DNA from: Ectobius pallidus | Lineage: Eukaryota > Arthropoda > Insecta > Blattodea > Ectobiidae | DNA: 64,000 nt | Assembly: GCA_964059195.1 (NCBI GenBank) | Contig: CAXKWD010000002.1 | Coordinates: 153,343,042-153,407,041 of the forward strand | Direction of reading: 5' to 3' | Part shown: positions 12,041-23,146 of the stretch, piece by piece | How the letters are laid out: each line of letters opens with the position of its first letter | How positions within the stretch are numbered: position 1 is the first letter of the stretch | Program-made: the position numbers and the translations under genes | The notes under the pieces: model-generated | Databases searched by the model: none | The model's input: only the letters and a program-made list of their open reading frames with translations | Told to the model about the DNA's origin: nothing

Positions 12041-13974
12041 ATAAAAAAAGTTTCACTTCTGCCGCATGGCGTTCCACACACACTTTGTTTTAATAAGTAT
12101 TAAAACTAATTGTTTCACTTTAATACATTTTCGTGAAAATCAGCTTTAAATTTTAATTCATACGATTTGCAAGACACTTTCTACAATATATACTTTTTTT
12201 TTAATTTGAAATTTTTACATGTAAAACAATTCGGATGGCAAGCCAATGAACATCTGAATGAATCAGTCTTGTACACACTCTAATTAACGATTTTACTTAT
12301 TTCACTCTCAAAATAATTATTACAACCATAGACGGCACATATCATGCCACCTACATAACCGGACATTTTCTTTAGGCCTATGTTGTATTTATTATTTTAC
12401 TCAGGGGTGCCCACCCCCAAAACTTCATTGCTCACCCCACAAACTTCATTGCTCACCCCCAACCCAATTGCCTGTTGACAAGGGCGCCCATATGATAATT
12501 TCTAGGGGGGGGGCAATTTTTTTAATTTATTTATTTTTTGTCCCTTTAACTTCTTGGGCCACTTTGTATTTTATATTAATAATATAATAAGTAGCCAGAA
12601 AATAATTGCGGGGAGGGTCGGAAGTGCCGGGGGGGTTTGGAATACCCCCCAAAAAAGGGGTCGGGGGTCCATCCCAGAACATTTTTAAATGTTGAATTAT
12701 TGAAAATCACATTTTATGCTATTTTAGCACTAAAAAACTAGTTAAGAAATTTGTTTACCATACTCTAAGACATGCCAATGTAAACAAGAAAATGTTACCT
12801 AAGTCGGATGTCCACCCCGGGAAATTTTTAAATATTGAACTAATGAAAATCACATTTTACGCTATTTTAGAACTGAAAACTAGTTATGAAATTTGTTTAC
12901 CATACTCTAAGACATTTCAATGTACATAAGAAATCATTTCCTAGGTGGGGGGTCCAGCCCCGGAAATTTTTAAAATATTGAATTAATGAAAATCACATTT
13001 TACGGTATTTTAGCACTAAAAAACTAGTTAGGAAATTTGTTTACCATACTCTAAGACATGCCAATGTAAACAAGAAAATGTTACCTAAGTCGGGTGTCTA
13101 CCCCCGGGAAATTTTTAAATGTTGAACTAATGAAAATCATATTTTACGCTATTTTAGCACTGAAAAACTAGTTAGCAAATTTGTTTACTATACTCTAAGA
13201 CATGGCAACTTAAACATGAAATTGTTACCTAAATTATAATACTTATTACTATTTATAAGAAAAGTTAAATAGCACATGGAACAGTGGACATAATAGGCCT
13301 ACTCATTATGTTATGAAAAGAAAATAACTGCTATATCATATTTGACACACCAACAAATCTTGTTTAATTAAATAAATATATTTTTTAAATACAAATATAG
13401 AATTTTAGGTTTTGACTCTTGGGGGTCTGAACCCCCCTTTCCTAATCCACTGTGGATTCAGCTTCCATGTTGTCGATTTGGTAAAACTTCTGCAATTAAA
13501 ATAATTGTCTTAAAAGAAAAACACCTGACGATAATAATTAATAATATATACATTTTTTTCCTTGCACCCCCCCCCCCCGGGGACGCCCATGGCTGTCGAA
13601 ATTCTTCATCTTTATCTTTATAAAGAATTAAAAGAGACCTTTTGAAGTTATAGAACTTGGCCGTTTTTATTTTTAACATATAAAACTCTAATTTTGCAAC
13701 AATTTTCAACCCCCGGCCAGAAAATTCATAACACGATAATATTCCCTCCCCCCAGAAATTTCAATGACGCAGTCTGCGTCTTAACCCCCCCCCCCCCGTG
13801 GGCACCCTGTTTTACTAGAATTTATATTATATTTTCGTACACAAAACACAACAGACAAACGTTAACTATATCAGCTGACGAGTAACTGCCCATTCCTGCT
13901 CACTGGCGGCGCTAGTAGTAGCGTGTCCCGGAAAAAGACAGGGAGTGGACGGTATTACTTATTGAGAGTATTTG
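12000..13974 (-). repeat. Right arm of the ~2-kb inverted repeat
   Basis: Reverse complement of 5308-7262. The outer edge ends at 13974 (…GAGAGTATTTG). The preceding SINE TSD at 5282-5294 is absent here, so that SINE belongs to the left flank and not to the repeated unit. Confidence 0.88.
12660..13240 (-). repeat. ~145-bp tandem repeat in the right arm
   Basis: Reverse-complement counterpart of the four-unit block at 6057-6620, with the same CTAGTT, GTTTAC and GTTACCTA landmarks. Confidence 0.8.
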
Positions 13975-14103
13975 ATAATATGCGATGTGATTAATAGATT
14001 GAAGTATACAGTTGTGATTTTTGATTACACAGTATGTATAGTCCCAGGTTCTAGTATACAACAATACTTTAATGTGACAGCCCGGCAGCTTAAAACATGG
14101 CGG

Positions 14104-14350
14104 ATGCACATTCAATTTGCTTCAAATATGGCGGCGCAACAGCCACTCTATAATCTCTATTCCAAGGTGTGCAAGGCTAAATATTAACATGACCCAGACC
14201 CGAACTGTCTATGTAAACTCTGTGACAAATTATGTGACCGTTATCATGTGTTACGTTGTGAAATGCGAGTGAATTCGATAATCGACTATTGCACAAACTG
14301 ACACCAATAACTTTTGCACGATTTGTGCGCTTTCCTTTCTTATTTTATAA
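14104..14350 (+). pseudogene. Cys/His-knuckle ORF 3' end, copy A (probably LINE-derived)
   Basis: A short frame ends with cysteines and a histidine spaced C-X2-C-X3-C-X3-H-X3-C (CKLCDKLCDRYHVLRC), followed a few codons later by a stop. The same spacing and ending occur in copy B (19901-20185), and the 3' flanks also match (TTGTGCGC, CTTTCCT, TTATTTTAT). Upstream the frame is interrupted by a stop after LYNLYSKVCKAKY. I infer the C-terminal zinc knuckle of a non-LTR retrotransposon ORF2, because copy B has the basic helical lead-in typical of that region. The exact family is not recognised. Confidence 0.5.
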
Positions 14351-14369
14351 TCTCTATAGGGATGTAGCT

Positions 14370-14700
14370 CGCCAAACTTCTCCGACAGATAGCGTGGGTG
14401 TACTAGCCGGTATGCGCTAGCCGTTCGTCACTTGTTTCTCCAGTTTTCTTCTGCTGGCTTCATGCTTTTAAATGGCGCTGTGACGTCACACGTCACATTT
14501 TTCCCGTTCCGGATCTCGTTTGTTTGTGTATAGAGCTCTGGTTATATTCCCTCGCGTCTGCGCAGCGTGTTTTTCCCTTTGAGGCGTGCTGGCCCGGTCT
14601 CTCGCGTGAGTCAGTGTCTGTTTGGAAGTCTAGTGCTGAGGTTGCCTGGGGAAAACTTCTCGTCCGATTGCGGGTGGTGACTGATTAATGTGTGAGTCTT
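14370..14700 (+). promoter_or_regulatory. CpG-rich promoter-like block with a cAMP-response-type element
   Basis: Relative to its surroundings this block is clearly CpG-rich. It contains TGACGTCA (14482-14489), a second half-type ACGTCAC, and CTGCGCAGCG, a palindromic NRF1-like word. A possible splice donor GTGAGT follows at about 14691, after which the sequence turns AT-rich and intron-like. I infer a promoter with a non-coding first exon. No conserved product can be tied to it. Its 5' part (14398-14480) is duplicated inverted at 19801-19882. Confidence 0.4.
14398..14480 (+). repeat. Inverted duplicate of part of the promoter-like block
   Basis: Matches the reverse complement of 19801-19882, sharing TAGCCGGTATGCGCTAGCCG and TTCATGCTTTTAAATGGCG-type segments with a few differences. 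Confidence 0.75.
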
Positions 14701-15244
14701 AATATATTATTATGTTAGGTAAAGTTCCTTGTGTCCATCAGACAGAAGGGTTTTTTGAGTTAAGTACAGGTTTCTCTTTCTCATTGAAAATGCATCCGTG
14801 AAGTCCTAAGTTAGCATACACGAACATGGTAAAATGGCCGTGTTAGACTGAATAGAAATTCTTACAGATAGCTAACCTTTTTGATAATTCGTTATTGGTG
14901 ACTCTCCTTATATCACGTCTCTATCTAATTCAGATTTTCAAGTTTGTGTGGTTGAATAAGAATAATAATTATAACCTATGTTCAGATTCTCGTGTATCGC
15001 CGTCTTCATAGGGCTAATTTTAGAATCTTTCCAAGGCTAATTCTAGATGTTACGATAAGCAGCACAGATTGTACATATCAGTCAGGTTATTCGGCTGTAA
15101 GGTTATTCAGGTTTATTTTGTTTCGTAGTATTATTAGATACAGTGTTTTTTGAAATAGTCGTAAACTGATTAAATTATCTTGTGGAAAAGAAGCTACGGA
15201 TAATTATATTAAAAGACTAACATGAAGGTTTCTGTAAATTAAGT

Positions 15245-16340
15245 TAACCAAATTATAGTTTGTGGTCACATTGGCTAATGGCCATTTCAGTGTAAATTTA
15301 GGTAGTATCAGACAGGCATATATATAAATCTCAATTGATTAAGAAATTTTCTGTAGGTTAAATAAACAGCCATTACTAGTGTTTTCAGTCAAACAAATTA
15401 TAGTTTGTGGTCACTTTGGCAAATGGCCATTTCAGTATAAATTTAGGTAGTATCAGACAGGCCTATATACTTGACAAATTAAATTATTAGGCAATATTTC
15501 TTGTAATTACATTTGTATTATAGCCAATTATAGTCATTTAGTCAATGGTCAAATCAATCCAGCTTTGGGGTAATTAATCAATTGATTCAGTAAATATTTT
15601 CTGTAAGTTAAAAGACCAATCACTATTAGCGTTTGTGACTGTTGACTGCCTATTTCATATTGTGGTCATTTTGGCTAATTGGCATTCCAGTACATACTCA
15701 AAAGTTAACAAATTTGAAGAGAAGTTATAGGCCTACATGCCAAATTGATTTAACAGTTTCTACGAAGGATAATACATTGAAGTTCTATTGTGGTAAATCA
15801 GTCACTTATTTAATGGCTACCTTTCATATACATTTATTTGAATTAAACAATTGAGCTTATATACTTGACAAATTAAATTATTAGGCAATCTTTCTTGTAA
15901 TTACATTTGTATTATACCCAATTATAGTAATTTAGTTAATGGCCAAATCAATCCAGCTTTGGGGTAATTAAACAATTGATTCAGTAAATATTTTCTGTAA
16001 GTTAAAATACCAATCACTATTAGCGTTTGTGACTGTTGACTGCCTATTTCATATTGTGGTCATTTTGGCTAATTGGCATTCCAGTACATATTCAAAGGTT
16101 AACAAATTTGAAGAGAAGTTATAGGCCTACATGCCAAATTGTTTTAACTGTCTCTACAAAGGATTATACATTGGAGTTCTATTATAGTAATCCGCCACTT
16201 CATTTAATGGCCACCTTTATATAGATTTTCTTAAATTGAATAAGATATTTCTGTGGGTGAATTCATAACATTGTTAGAGTTTGTTACTGAAGCCTGTATT
16301 TTTTTTTCTATATTGTGGCCACCTTGGGTTAACGGCCAAT
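15245..16340 (+). repeat. Tandemly duplicated intron-like sequence, main unit ~394 bp
   Basis: ATATACTTGACAAATTAAAT starts at 15464 and again at 15858, and the two 394-base units match throughout. A shorter phrase, GTGGTCA-TTTGGC-AATGGCCATTTCAGTA, recurs with divergence near 15262, 15402, 15662, 16055 and 16314. Two open frames starting MTAYFILWSFWLIG are simply the two copies and are not genes. Positions 14701-15244 are similar AT-rich non-coding sequence. Confidence 0.8.
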
Positions 16341-18333
16341 GTAGTATGCGCTTAGATGTGTTAATTAGTTTAGTAGAGAATCTATTTGTTGCATATTCAT
16401 TTATTAGCCTGATAAATTACTGAGAGTCAAAACTACCGTTTGTAGTACATTGTCAATTTAGTTTATGGCCAACTTAGGCTATATTTAGCTAATTTAAACA
16501 AATTGTATAGGGGAGCCATTGTTTGTAGATTTATTCGGAAATCAGGAAAACCAGTTGTGAGTTATAGATTTTCCTTATAGACTATTTCTTGATTAGGCCA
16601 TTGGTTATTTTACTTAGGTCAGAATATACCTTTTGCATTTAATAAGCCTGGATGCTAGATAGTTAGTTCTGGCTTTACATCTGTTGTGGGTTGTTATTTG
16701 TGAAGGTGGCAGTAAGGTTATTATGTGAATTTAGTCCAACTCTATCTAACCTTTAATGTTTTGGTGATTATACGCTCAGTGTTAGTTGTTATCCGTGGCT
16801 GTTTTGTGTAAGGCCACTCTCTAATTTTTAGGGTTTCTATTATTCAGTGCCTATGATATTCTGTGATATTAATATATTTTTGACTTACTCTGATAGTCCT
16901 AATTGAGATAGTTCTTGTTCATATATTATATCTGATTGTTGTTTCATAATCAAATATACATCTATATCAGATTCTGTTGTATCATCTTCTACCTTCCTTC
17001 CTGGGGATTGGTTTTCGATCAGTCGGACTTTGGGAATTGGGTCATTTCTAGATTTCAAGAGTTTTTTTTATAGAATCAGTAGCACGCGTCCAAACTTCCT
17101 ATCCTTATTTAGTGAAACTAAGATTGAATTATCTAGCAACTAGTTAAGAGTACCAGTAAGAGAGAGCGTTGTTGCAGCGCTCCAACTTCTCAGTCCGAAA
17201 AATATGTTCGTCATTTTATATTTGTATAGAGGACACGAGGCTACTATACGTACTTCCTTGTCTACTGGGCCCTTCTAGAATGTTGAAGTGTCAAAAATAC
17301 GAAAGAAAAATCACAGCAGATAGGCTCTAAATAGCACTAAAAAGGAAGGATTAACGAACAAATATTGTGAGATATTTCCGATACAGACGACATTATTTTG
17401 TACTTGACTTGCAGTAATATGTTATCAATTTATGAATATTTATATGCAGTGCGGGGATTAGATATTCTTTAATTTTTAAATTAATATTAAATTTGCCGTG
17501 AGCATCGAGAAGATGTTATGGCCCATTTAAAAATAGAGTAAATTACAGTAAATAAATTAAAATTACCTAGTAACGCGATGATAATTACAGTACATTGTGT
17601 TAGTTTGATACCTTTGTTAAACTGTATCTTTAGTGCACCTTTATATTTAAAAACCACTTCCCTGTTTAATTTATTCAGTTATTTTAGGCCTATTTATTTT
17701 ACTTTGCTGTGTAAATATGTCTATATTAGGCTACTGCAGCCTTCTTTGCATCTGATATCAAAATATAAATTCTGTGATGTCTAAATAGCCAAGTTAGATT
17801 GACGGCCTCGAATAAAAATTGTGACAATAGCGTTGCCAATTTAATAGGCTACATAACTTAACGTATGACAATTATTAAATTCTGCCTTTATAATCTGCTA
17901 TGTCATGCAATGATCAAATATTCTTAACAATATTCTGTTTCATAACTAGAAATGAAAATCATGTAACGATGGTCTAGCATAACTTACCGATAGTAAAAGG
18001 AATAAGAAAGAATGAGGAATGAGAAGAAAGAAAAAAAAAAGGCCTAATCGATTCCCAAGTTTCCATCTTTTTTAACTACGAGGGACAGGAAAGGTTAAGT
18101 TTTCTTGATGTAAACATATTTTAATATTTTGATTTTGAATACGTTTTTAATATGACGGTATAGGCTAAATATGCATTTGATATAGAAAATAAATAATATT
18201 AAAAATGTCTGCGAATACACACCACATAAATCAGTGTTTATCACGTATATCAATCAGTATTTTACTGTCTGAACCCTAGAGGTATATTCTTTTAGTTACT
18301 TTGAATCATACCAAATCGCCAAATTAGTAGTAC
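16341..18333. other. AT-rich non-coding stretch
   Basis: No gene, exon with convincing borders or transposon end was recognised. GAGAAGAAAGAAAAAAAAAA near 18020 is a purine run. Confidence 0.4.
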
Positions 18334-19545
18334 CACTGCCTTCTATATCTTACAAGCCATGCTGCTTGAAATCTGACAACACAGGAGGTAGTCCTATCTG
18401 TGGTGGTCTGTGGGAAGCATTTGAATACGTTTTTGATGCAGATATTTTTCTTTTTCACAAATACCGATTTTATTTAGGTGAAATCAGTAGGTCTATTATA
18501 TATTACATAGCATATACTTGTGATGTGCATAATAACGTAATGCGCGGTGACTCCACATAGCCTATCTGAAGGAATTCGTAGTTTTCAGTGTCTCCTCATA
18601 CGTTATGATGTCGCGTTTTTTCTTATTTTATTGGTAATAACCTCACTTATCCTGTTAGGCCTACGAGCTCTGTTATTTGACCCACGACAGAATCATATTT
18701 TATTAAGCTGCTACACTTCTCTGGGTCATTTTGTACCACCACTGAGCTAGTTGTCCCAGGTTTAATATAACCTAGAACACTGATATCTATCTTCTTGTCA
18801 CATGCACTTTGTGGAAGACTATGCCCATGACTGTCACTGAAAAGAATAACTTTGCCTAATTCCTTGGGAACACTCAGCTTTCCGTTATTTGCTGTCAAGT
18901 CATTCATTCGTTCATCCTCCGGTGGTGAACTGTGTTGATTCGCCAGCACTTTTGAGGTTAAGGTTTGAATCCCGTTCATTACCTTCACCAAACTGTAGGA
19001 AAACGCTGAATCGATTTTCTAGTAGTAATATTGGGAGGATAGGAGATTGCATATATATGATTTGGCGTCTGCCACATTGAGATGAATTAGGCCTATTGTG
19101 AGCAGCTTGATAAAAGTTCTTACCAGTAGAAGTGACTCTATTTCTCTTCAATTCTTCTTTAATACCAGCCAATTCTTCCTTAAGGACACTAATATCATAC
19201 CGTACCTCACTCTGGTATTCATTTGTAGCTGATGAACACGAAATTCTTCTGTGAAAAACTGTTCTCTGGTGTACTCAATTAGAGGTGACGGTGTATATAA
19301 ATCTCTCATTGTGTACACGGTTTTTACCTTCTCTATGCTCTCCAGTTGCTCTTCAGGTGTATCCAGATGTTCTCTAAACAATAGGCGATGACTGGGATTA
19401 CTTTAAGCTGAAATATGCTTAATTTTTCGATAATTCTGATGGAGTACATTGCTTTATTTACGACATGTTCATAGCCGATAGGACTACCGATGCGATGTTG
19501 CCAGATTTAACATCATGGCTTGTAAGAAATAAAGAAGGCAGTGGC
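18334..19545 (-). mobile_element. ~1.2-kb element bounded by ~70-bp inverted repeats, carrying an SGNH-like ORF
   Basis: 18334-18401 matches the reverse complement of 19472-19545: CCACTGCCTTCT, CTTACAAGCCATG, AAATCTG-CAACA and GGTAGTCCTATC occur in order in both. The interior carries a decayed ORF on the minus strand. No TSD could be fixed, so two copies of a MITE flanking unrelated DNA remain possible. Confidence 0.6.
18647..19400 (-). pseudogene. Frameshifted ORF with an SGNH/esterase-like motif
   Basis: Three overlapping minus-strand frames can be read as one decayed protein. The N-terminal part (19381 down to 19148) has an acidic, helical stretch, LDTPEEQLESIEKVKTVYTM. The middle (about 19170) continues LAGIKEELKRNRV, coiled-coil-like. 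The C-terminal part (18991 down to 18647) carries VILFSDSHGHSL followed by VLGYIKPGTTSSVV. The GDSHG/SDSHG block followed by a PGA/PGT block is typical of SGNH-fold hydrolase-like domains found in the first ORF of some insect retroelements. At least two frameshifts break it and the end of the domain is missing. Family membership is inferred from motifs alone. Confidence 0.55.
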
Positions 19546-19800
19546 AGTACTGTATATAAATATTCATATCTGCATAACATTTTGTACGTCGGGAACATAG
19601 TAATGTAGTTAATAGCGGGCATTTCTCACAGCATTTGTCAGCTTATTCTTCTTTCTTTTCGACTTATATAGCGTCTATCTTTTGCAATTTTTATTTAAGT
19701 AAATATATTCTGGAAGTGTCCAGTATACAAAGAAATGCGCCTAGTAGCGTTTTACCCGCTACAAAAAAGAAAAGTTCAAACGTATTTTTCAGTCTGCTAA

Positions 19801-19882
19801 GATGAAACGCCATTTAAAAGCATGGAACCAGCAGACAACAACTCGAAAAACAAGTGACGAACGGCTAGCGCATACCGGCTAG
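19801..19882 (-). repeat. Inverted copy of the 14398-14480 promoter-like segment
   Basis: Reverse complement of 14398-14480 with modest divergence. It directly precedes the copy B knuckle ORF, whereas copy A directly precedes the other segment, so the two pairs are linked. Confidence 0.75.
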
Positions 19883-19900
19883 AGCAGTGGAGACATCTGA

Positions 19901-20185
19901 CATCTAAGAGAGTTGTACGACAAGAAAACAAAAATTTGGGAGGAATTTTATTCCACAGATGCAATGGTGAATCGCGAATGGACACGAGGAGGACATAACT
20001 TGCGGCACATAGTGACGAGATTTGCTGTGCATGGTTTCCATCACAGACTGTGTTGCATAAAGAATTTTCATGAACCCAGCATGGATTGTGTCTGCGAGAG
20101 ATGTGGATCTGAGTGTGGGAGATATCATGCGATGAACTGCAGACTTCGCACAGAAACATTAGTGATGTTCTGCACCCAGAACTAA
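19901..20185 (+). pseudogene. Cys/His-knuckle ORF 3' end, copy B (probably LINE ORF2 C-terminus)
   Basis: A continuous frame of about 94 codons follows a stop at 19898-19900. It begins HLRELYDKKTKIWEEFY and passes through a basic region with histidines (TRGGHNLRHIVTRF). It ends with the knuckle CERCGSECGRYHAMNC, spaced C-X2-C-X3-C-X3-H-X3-C, then a stop (TAA, 20183-20185). A short 3' segment (GCACATTGTGCGCTCTTCC) leads into a (TTA)n run, a plausible LINE tail. The arrangement of basic helix, variable linker and terminal knuckle resembles ORF2 C-termini of non-LTR retrotransposons. The rest of the ORF is absent, so this is a 5'-truncated fragment. Confidence 0.5.
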
Positions 20186-20221
20186 GTCATGTCCCAAATG
20201 CACATTGTGCGCTCTTCCTAC

Positions 20222-20222
<1 letters not shown>

Positions 20223-20276
<54 letters not shown>
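20223..20276. repeat. (TTA)n microsatellite
   Basis: Eighteen or so uninterrupted ATT/TTA units, directly after the copy B 3' segment and ended by the TA target site of the next element. Confidence 0.95.
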
Positions 20277-20277
<1 letters not shown>

Positions 20278-21256
20278 GACGAGTTTCTAAATTCATCGGA
20301 CTGATGAACGATGGATTCCACCGACTGGAAAGCTGGATTTCGCAATTTTTTCTCGATGGATTCGTGATGACTGATGAATTTAAAAACCATTTGTTGACCA
20401 AACCGATGTTTTCGGGAGCGCCAACATAATAACTACATATAAAATTGTAAAATATTAGCGATGGCATGGTAACTCCGGTTTATTATTTTCCCACCAAAAA
20501 AAAAGTATGGGCTTGATCGATTTCCATTTACATTTAATACGATGAAAACTGATTATTATAATAATATATTAAATAAAACAATTTAAAAAAGTGAGTTCTA
20601 CATTAAATTAATAACTTATCGCAAAGACAGACTCGTCGGTATTTATTAGATAAAATTGGTTTATCACAGTAGGCTACTTAGACAGTCTGTGTGTTTTATA
20701 CTATACACATTACAGTACTGTAGTTTATGTTTTCAAATTGACCCGAAATTAGTAATAAGCCTATTATTTTATATGGTCTTTTAATTTTAACAATTTCAAC
20801 AACAAAAACCGAAATAAGTTAAGAGTGACTAAAAATGCAAGCAATTATAAGAATTTATTATGACTGCAAACTAATAGACTGTCTTTGCTTCTTTCTTTTT
20901 CAGTTTTAGCCCTTTATGAGGAATCGGGTAACGACTCCTCAAAAATAAGTTTTCCTACTAATTATGTGTGTGTAATTCAGTCTACGATATGTAGTTATGA
21001 ATCTTATAAGCTATGCGCTGTCTCCATTACATAAGTTTGAATTGTCAATTCGTCATAATGGCGGTGATTCATCTGATCCATCGGACGTTCAAGTACGATG
21101 GAACCGATGCCAGTCGATGGAAACCAGCGCAAACTCATCTGAACTCAGAGAACGCTTTGATGGATAGCCGATGGATTCCATCAATGAAATTAAAAACGCT
21201 CTGATGAAAGCTCGATGCCATCGGATGGATCCATTGATGAATTTAGAAACTCGCCT
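20277..21256. mobile_element. 980-bp non-autonomous element with TA target duplication
   Basis: The ends are AGACGAGTTTCTAAATTCAT at 20277 and, as reverse complement from 21256, AGGCGAGTTTCTAAATTCAT. TA flanks both sides (20275-20276 and 21257-21258). The terminal 150 bases on both sides carry many GATGG/CATC words (ATGGATTCCA, CATCGGA). There is no transposase. It fits a Tc1/mariner-type MITE. Confidence 0.85.
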
Positions 21257-21413
21257 TACATCTGTTGGTTCTAGTTCGCTACATCCCTATGGTTATTAGT
21301 TCGCTACATCCCTATTAACGTCTGTAAAGTAAAGACGATCAACAATAACAACTGGAGTGGCAGTAGCGTCTTAATAAAAACAACGAAGAAGTCATGTGGG
21401 AAATGTGATTTAA

Positions 21414-21476
21414 ATGGCCAGAGTGAAACTAGTGAAATTATCCCCATTTCCCAAATATTTCTATCCTTTCAGAACG
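21414..21476 (+). CDS. Candidate first coding exon of a host gene (21 codons, phase 0)
   Basis: ATG at 21414 is preceded directly by an in-frame TAA (21411-21413). Twenty-one codons then lead to a strong splice donor, ACG|GTAAGT, at 21477. The peptide is MARVKLVKLSPFPKYFYPFR plus T, rich in basic residues and without acidic ones, which would fit a mitochondrial presequence or a ribosomal-type N-terminus. The exon lies in a stretch free of recognised transposons, and a short GC-richer leader precedes it. I do not recognise the protein and could not find a following exon that joins in phase 0. It is equally possible that the arrangement is chance. Confidence 0.4.
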
Positions 21477-22379
21477 GTAAGTAATGCTGTTAGTTTAAGG
21501 TTTGTAAAAAGCCTCGTGTACGGCATAATATTCCTTTTTCCGAAATTGTTTACTTAACTTAACCTTACTTTAAATATTGCGTTAAACTTTTCACGTGTGT
21601 ATAATCTTTGATTGGTAATTTTCACCATTAAAGGCAGTGATTAATCGTATTTTCTTAAAAGACAGCCCACCGGAATTTTTACCGCGTGTAATTGCATATA
21701 TAGGCCTGGAAGCTGAAACTGACCCGGTCACGTAATATTGTGACATCTTAACAGGAAGGTACTTTTCATTGTCTCAGTGCTTTCTATGTGTTGCGTCACG
21801 AATATCGCACCGCTTTTCAATGCAGCACATGTCTTCATTTTCACGCTTGTTACGGTATTCTTAATTTTCACGTGTCAAAAGTTTTTACTCGCACGCAGAC
21901 AAATAGACCCAATGTATTAAGTTAAACGGGTAGAAGGGCTGCATCTAGAAGAAAGATGAAATAAACGCCAAATATGCATAAGACGGGATTATCCAGAGGA
22001 GTCTGTGAAGGCCCAGCACTGTTTTGGCACTGATCACACGTTATGGCTTTCTTATTGTTCCCCCTCCATCAAGTCTTTCTTAACCCCACATTTCTATAGA
22101 ACACAGCTCACTTCTCCCAAAACGTGGCTGAAAGCTCGGAAACGTTCATCCTACTTGCTCAGCTGAAAGCCCGAGAAACCATTATTCATTCTTGGCTCTG
22201 GTAAGGCTCCATTGCACACAGTAGGCCTACATATAGTGTTATAATATACTCTTACATGACATTTTAATTCAATATGTTGAAGGAAATTTCAAGTGAAACT
22301 TCCTAATAACGGACAGAAGTGGGAAACATCAGTATCCACTATGAAGAATTCTGTGTTACTTAGAAATATATTATGAAAC
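21477..22379. other. Non-coding stretch, possible intron
   Basis: Unique AT-rich sequence after the candidate exon donor. No acceptor-bounded coding exon with similarity was recognised. Confidence 0.4.
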
Positions 22380-22389
22380 TGCTAAAATT

Positions 22390-22520
22390 CCCTTAAGTTA
22401 GTGACGAATGTTCGGTATTAGTGCACTATAGCGTATAAACGAATAAAATCCGAACCAATTTTTTTATTCTGAAAAACAACTCAAATCGTTCAGGAATTTA
22501 CGCTGAATTTTTTGTCACGT
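22390..22520 (+). repeat. Dispersed repeat, inverted partner at 33718-33832
   Basis: GAATGTTCGGTATTAGTG, GTATAAACGAATAAAATCCG and GGAATTTACGCTGAATTTTT occur in order here and in reverse complement at 33718-33832. Between this and the next SINE (22521-22897) nothing else was recognised. Confidence 0.75.
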
Positions 22521-22897
22521 CACACAGCTTAAAAAAACAGTAATTAAATTTGTGATTTTCCCCATATAAAATCACAGTATTCTCTACCACGGCTATTTGA
22601 TGATTAAACCCACATCCGACTTTGGAGCAGTACCTACCTGACAGCTAGTAACACACTGCACTTACACAATTTAGAACGGAAGCTTTCATTTTGTATAATT
22701 TCCAGTCGGGAAAACAATAGGAACTTCCTCAGTGATAAGAGAGCTGGGGTTACACAAATATGAACGGAAGCTTAATTTTATGTAATTCATGGAGAAAAAC
22801 CATGTTGTAGAATTGTATGTAATAACTCATATTTCCTTCGTGTTTTAATGAAGTAGAATAAGGAATCTTTTTAAATATTAATTCGTGATCAATTAAC

Positions 22898-23146
22898 ATT
22901 AAACTGTCCCCCGCCTTGGGTTAGTCGGTAGCACGCTTGCCTTCCACTCCAGCGGCCCGGGTTCGATTCAGCAGTGAAAAATCTCTTTTCCTGGTTTGTG
23001 ACTGGGTGCTTGTATTGTCCTTAGGTTTAAATGTGAGGTAGGGGACTGGCGCACCCCAGAAATAAATTCACCGAAAATATCCCCTTAAAGGATCTCCAGG
23101 AGACGTTTGCGCGATCTGGTAGGATTACTACTACCACTATTAAACT
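22898..23146 (+). mobile_element. tRNA-derived SINE, second family
   Basis: The body is 22906-23138, flanked by an 8-bp direct repeat ATTAAACT (22898-22905 and 23139-23146). The head has a box A-like TTAGTCGGTAG and box B GGTTCGATTC. The body includes GGGGACTGGCGCACCCC and the tail is a short TAC repeat. It differs from the 4965 family in body and tail. Confidence 0.85.

Noticed and set aside
15642..16224. Two similar open frames MTAYFILWSFWLIG…
   Set aside because: The similarity is explained by the 394-bp tandem duplication. No codon-level constraint or motif.
20277..21256. piggyBac origin (TTAA) for the 980-bp element
   Set aside because: Left flank gives TTAA-like letters, but the right flank gives only TA in common; TA duplication is the consistent reading.
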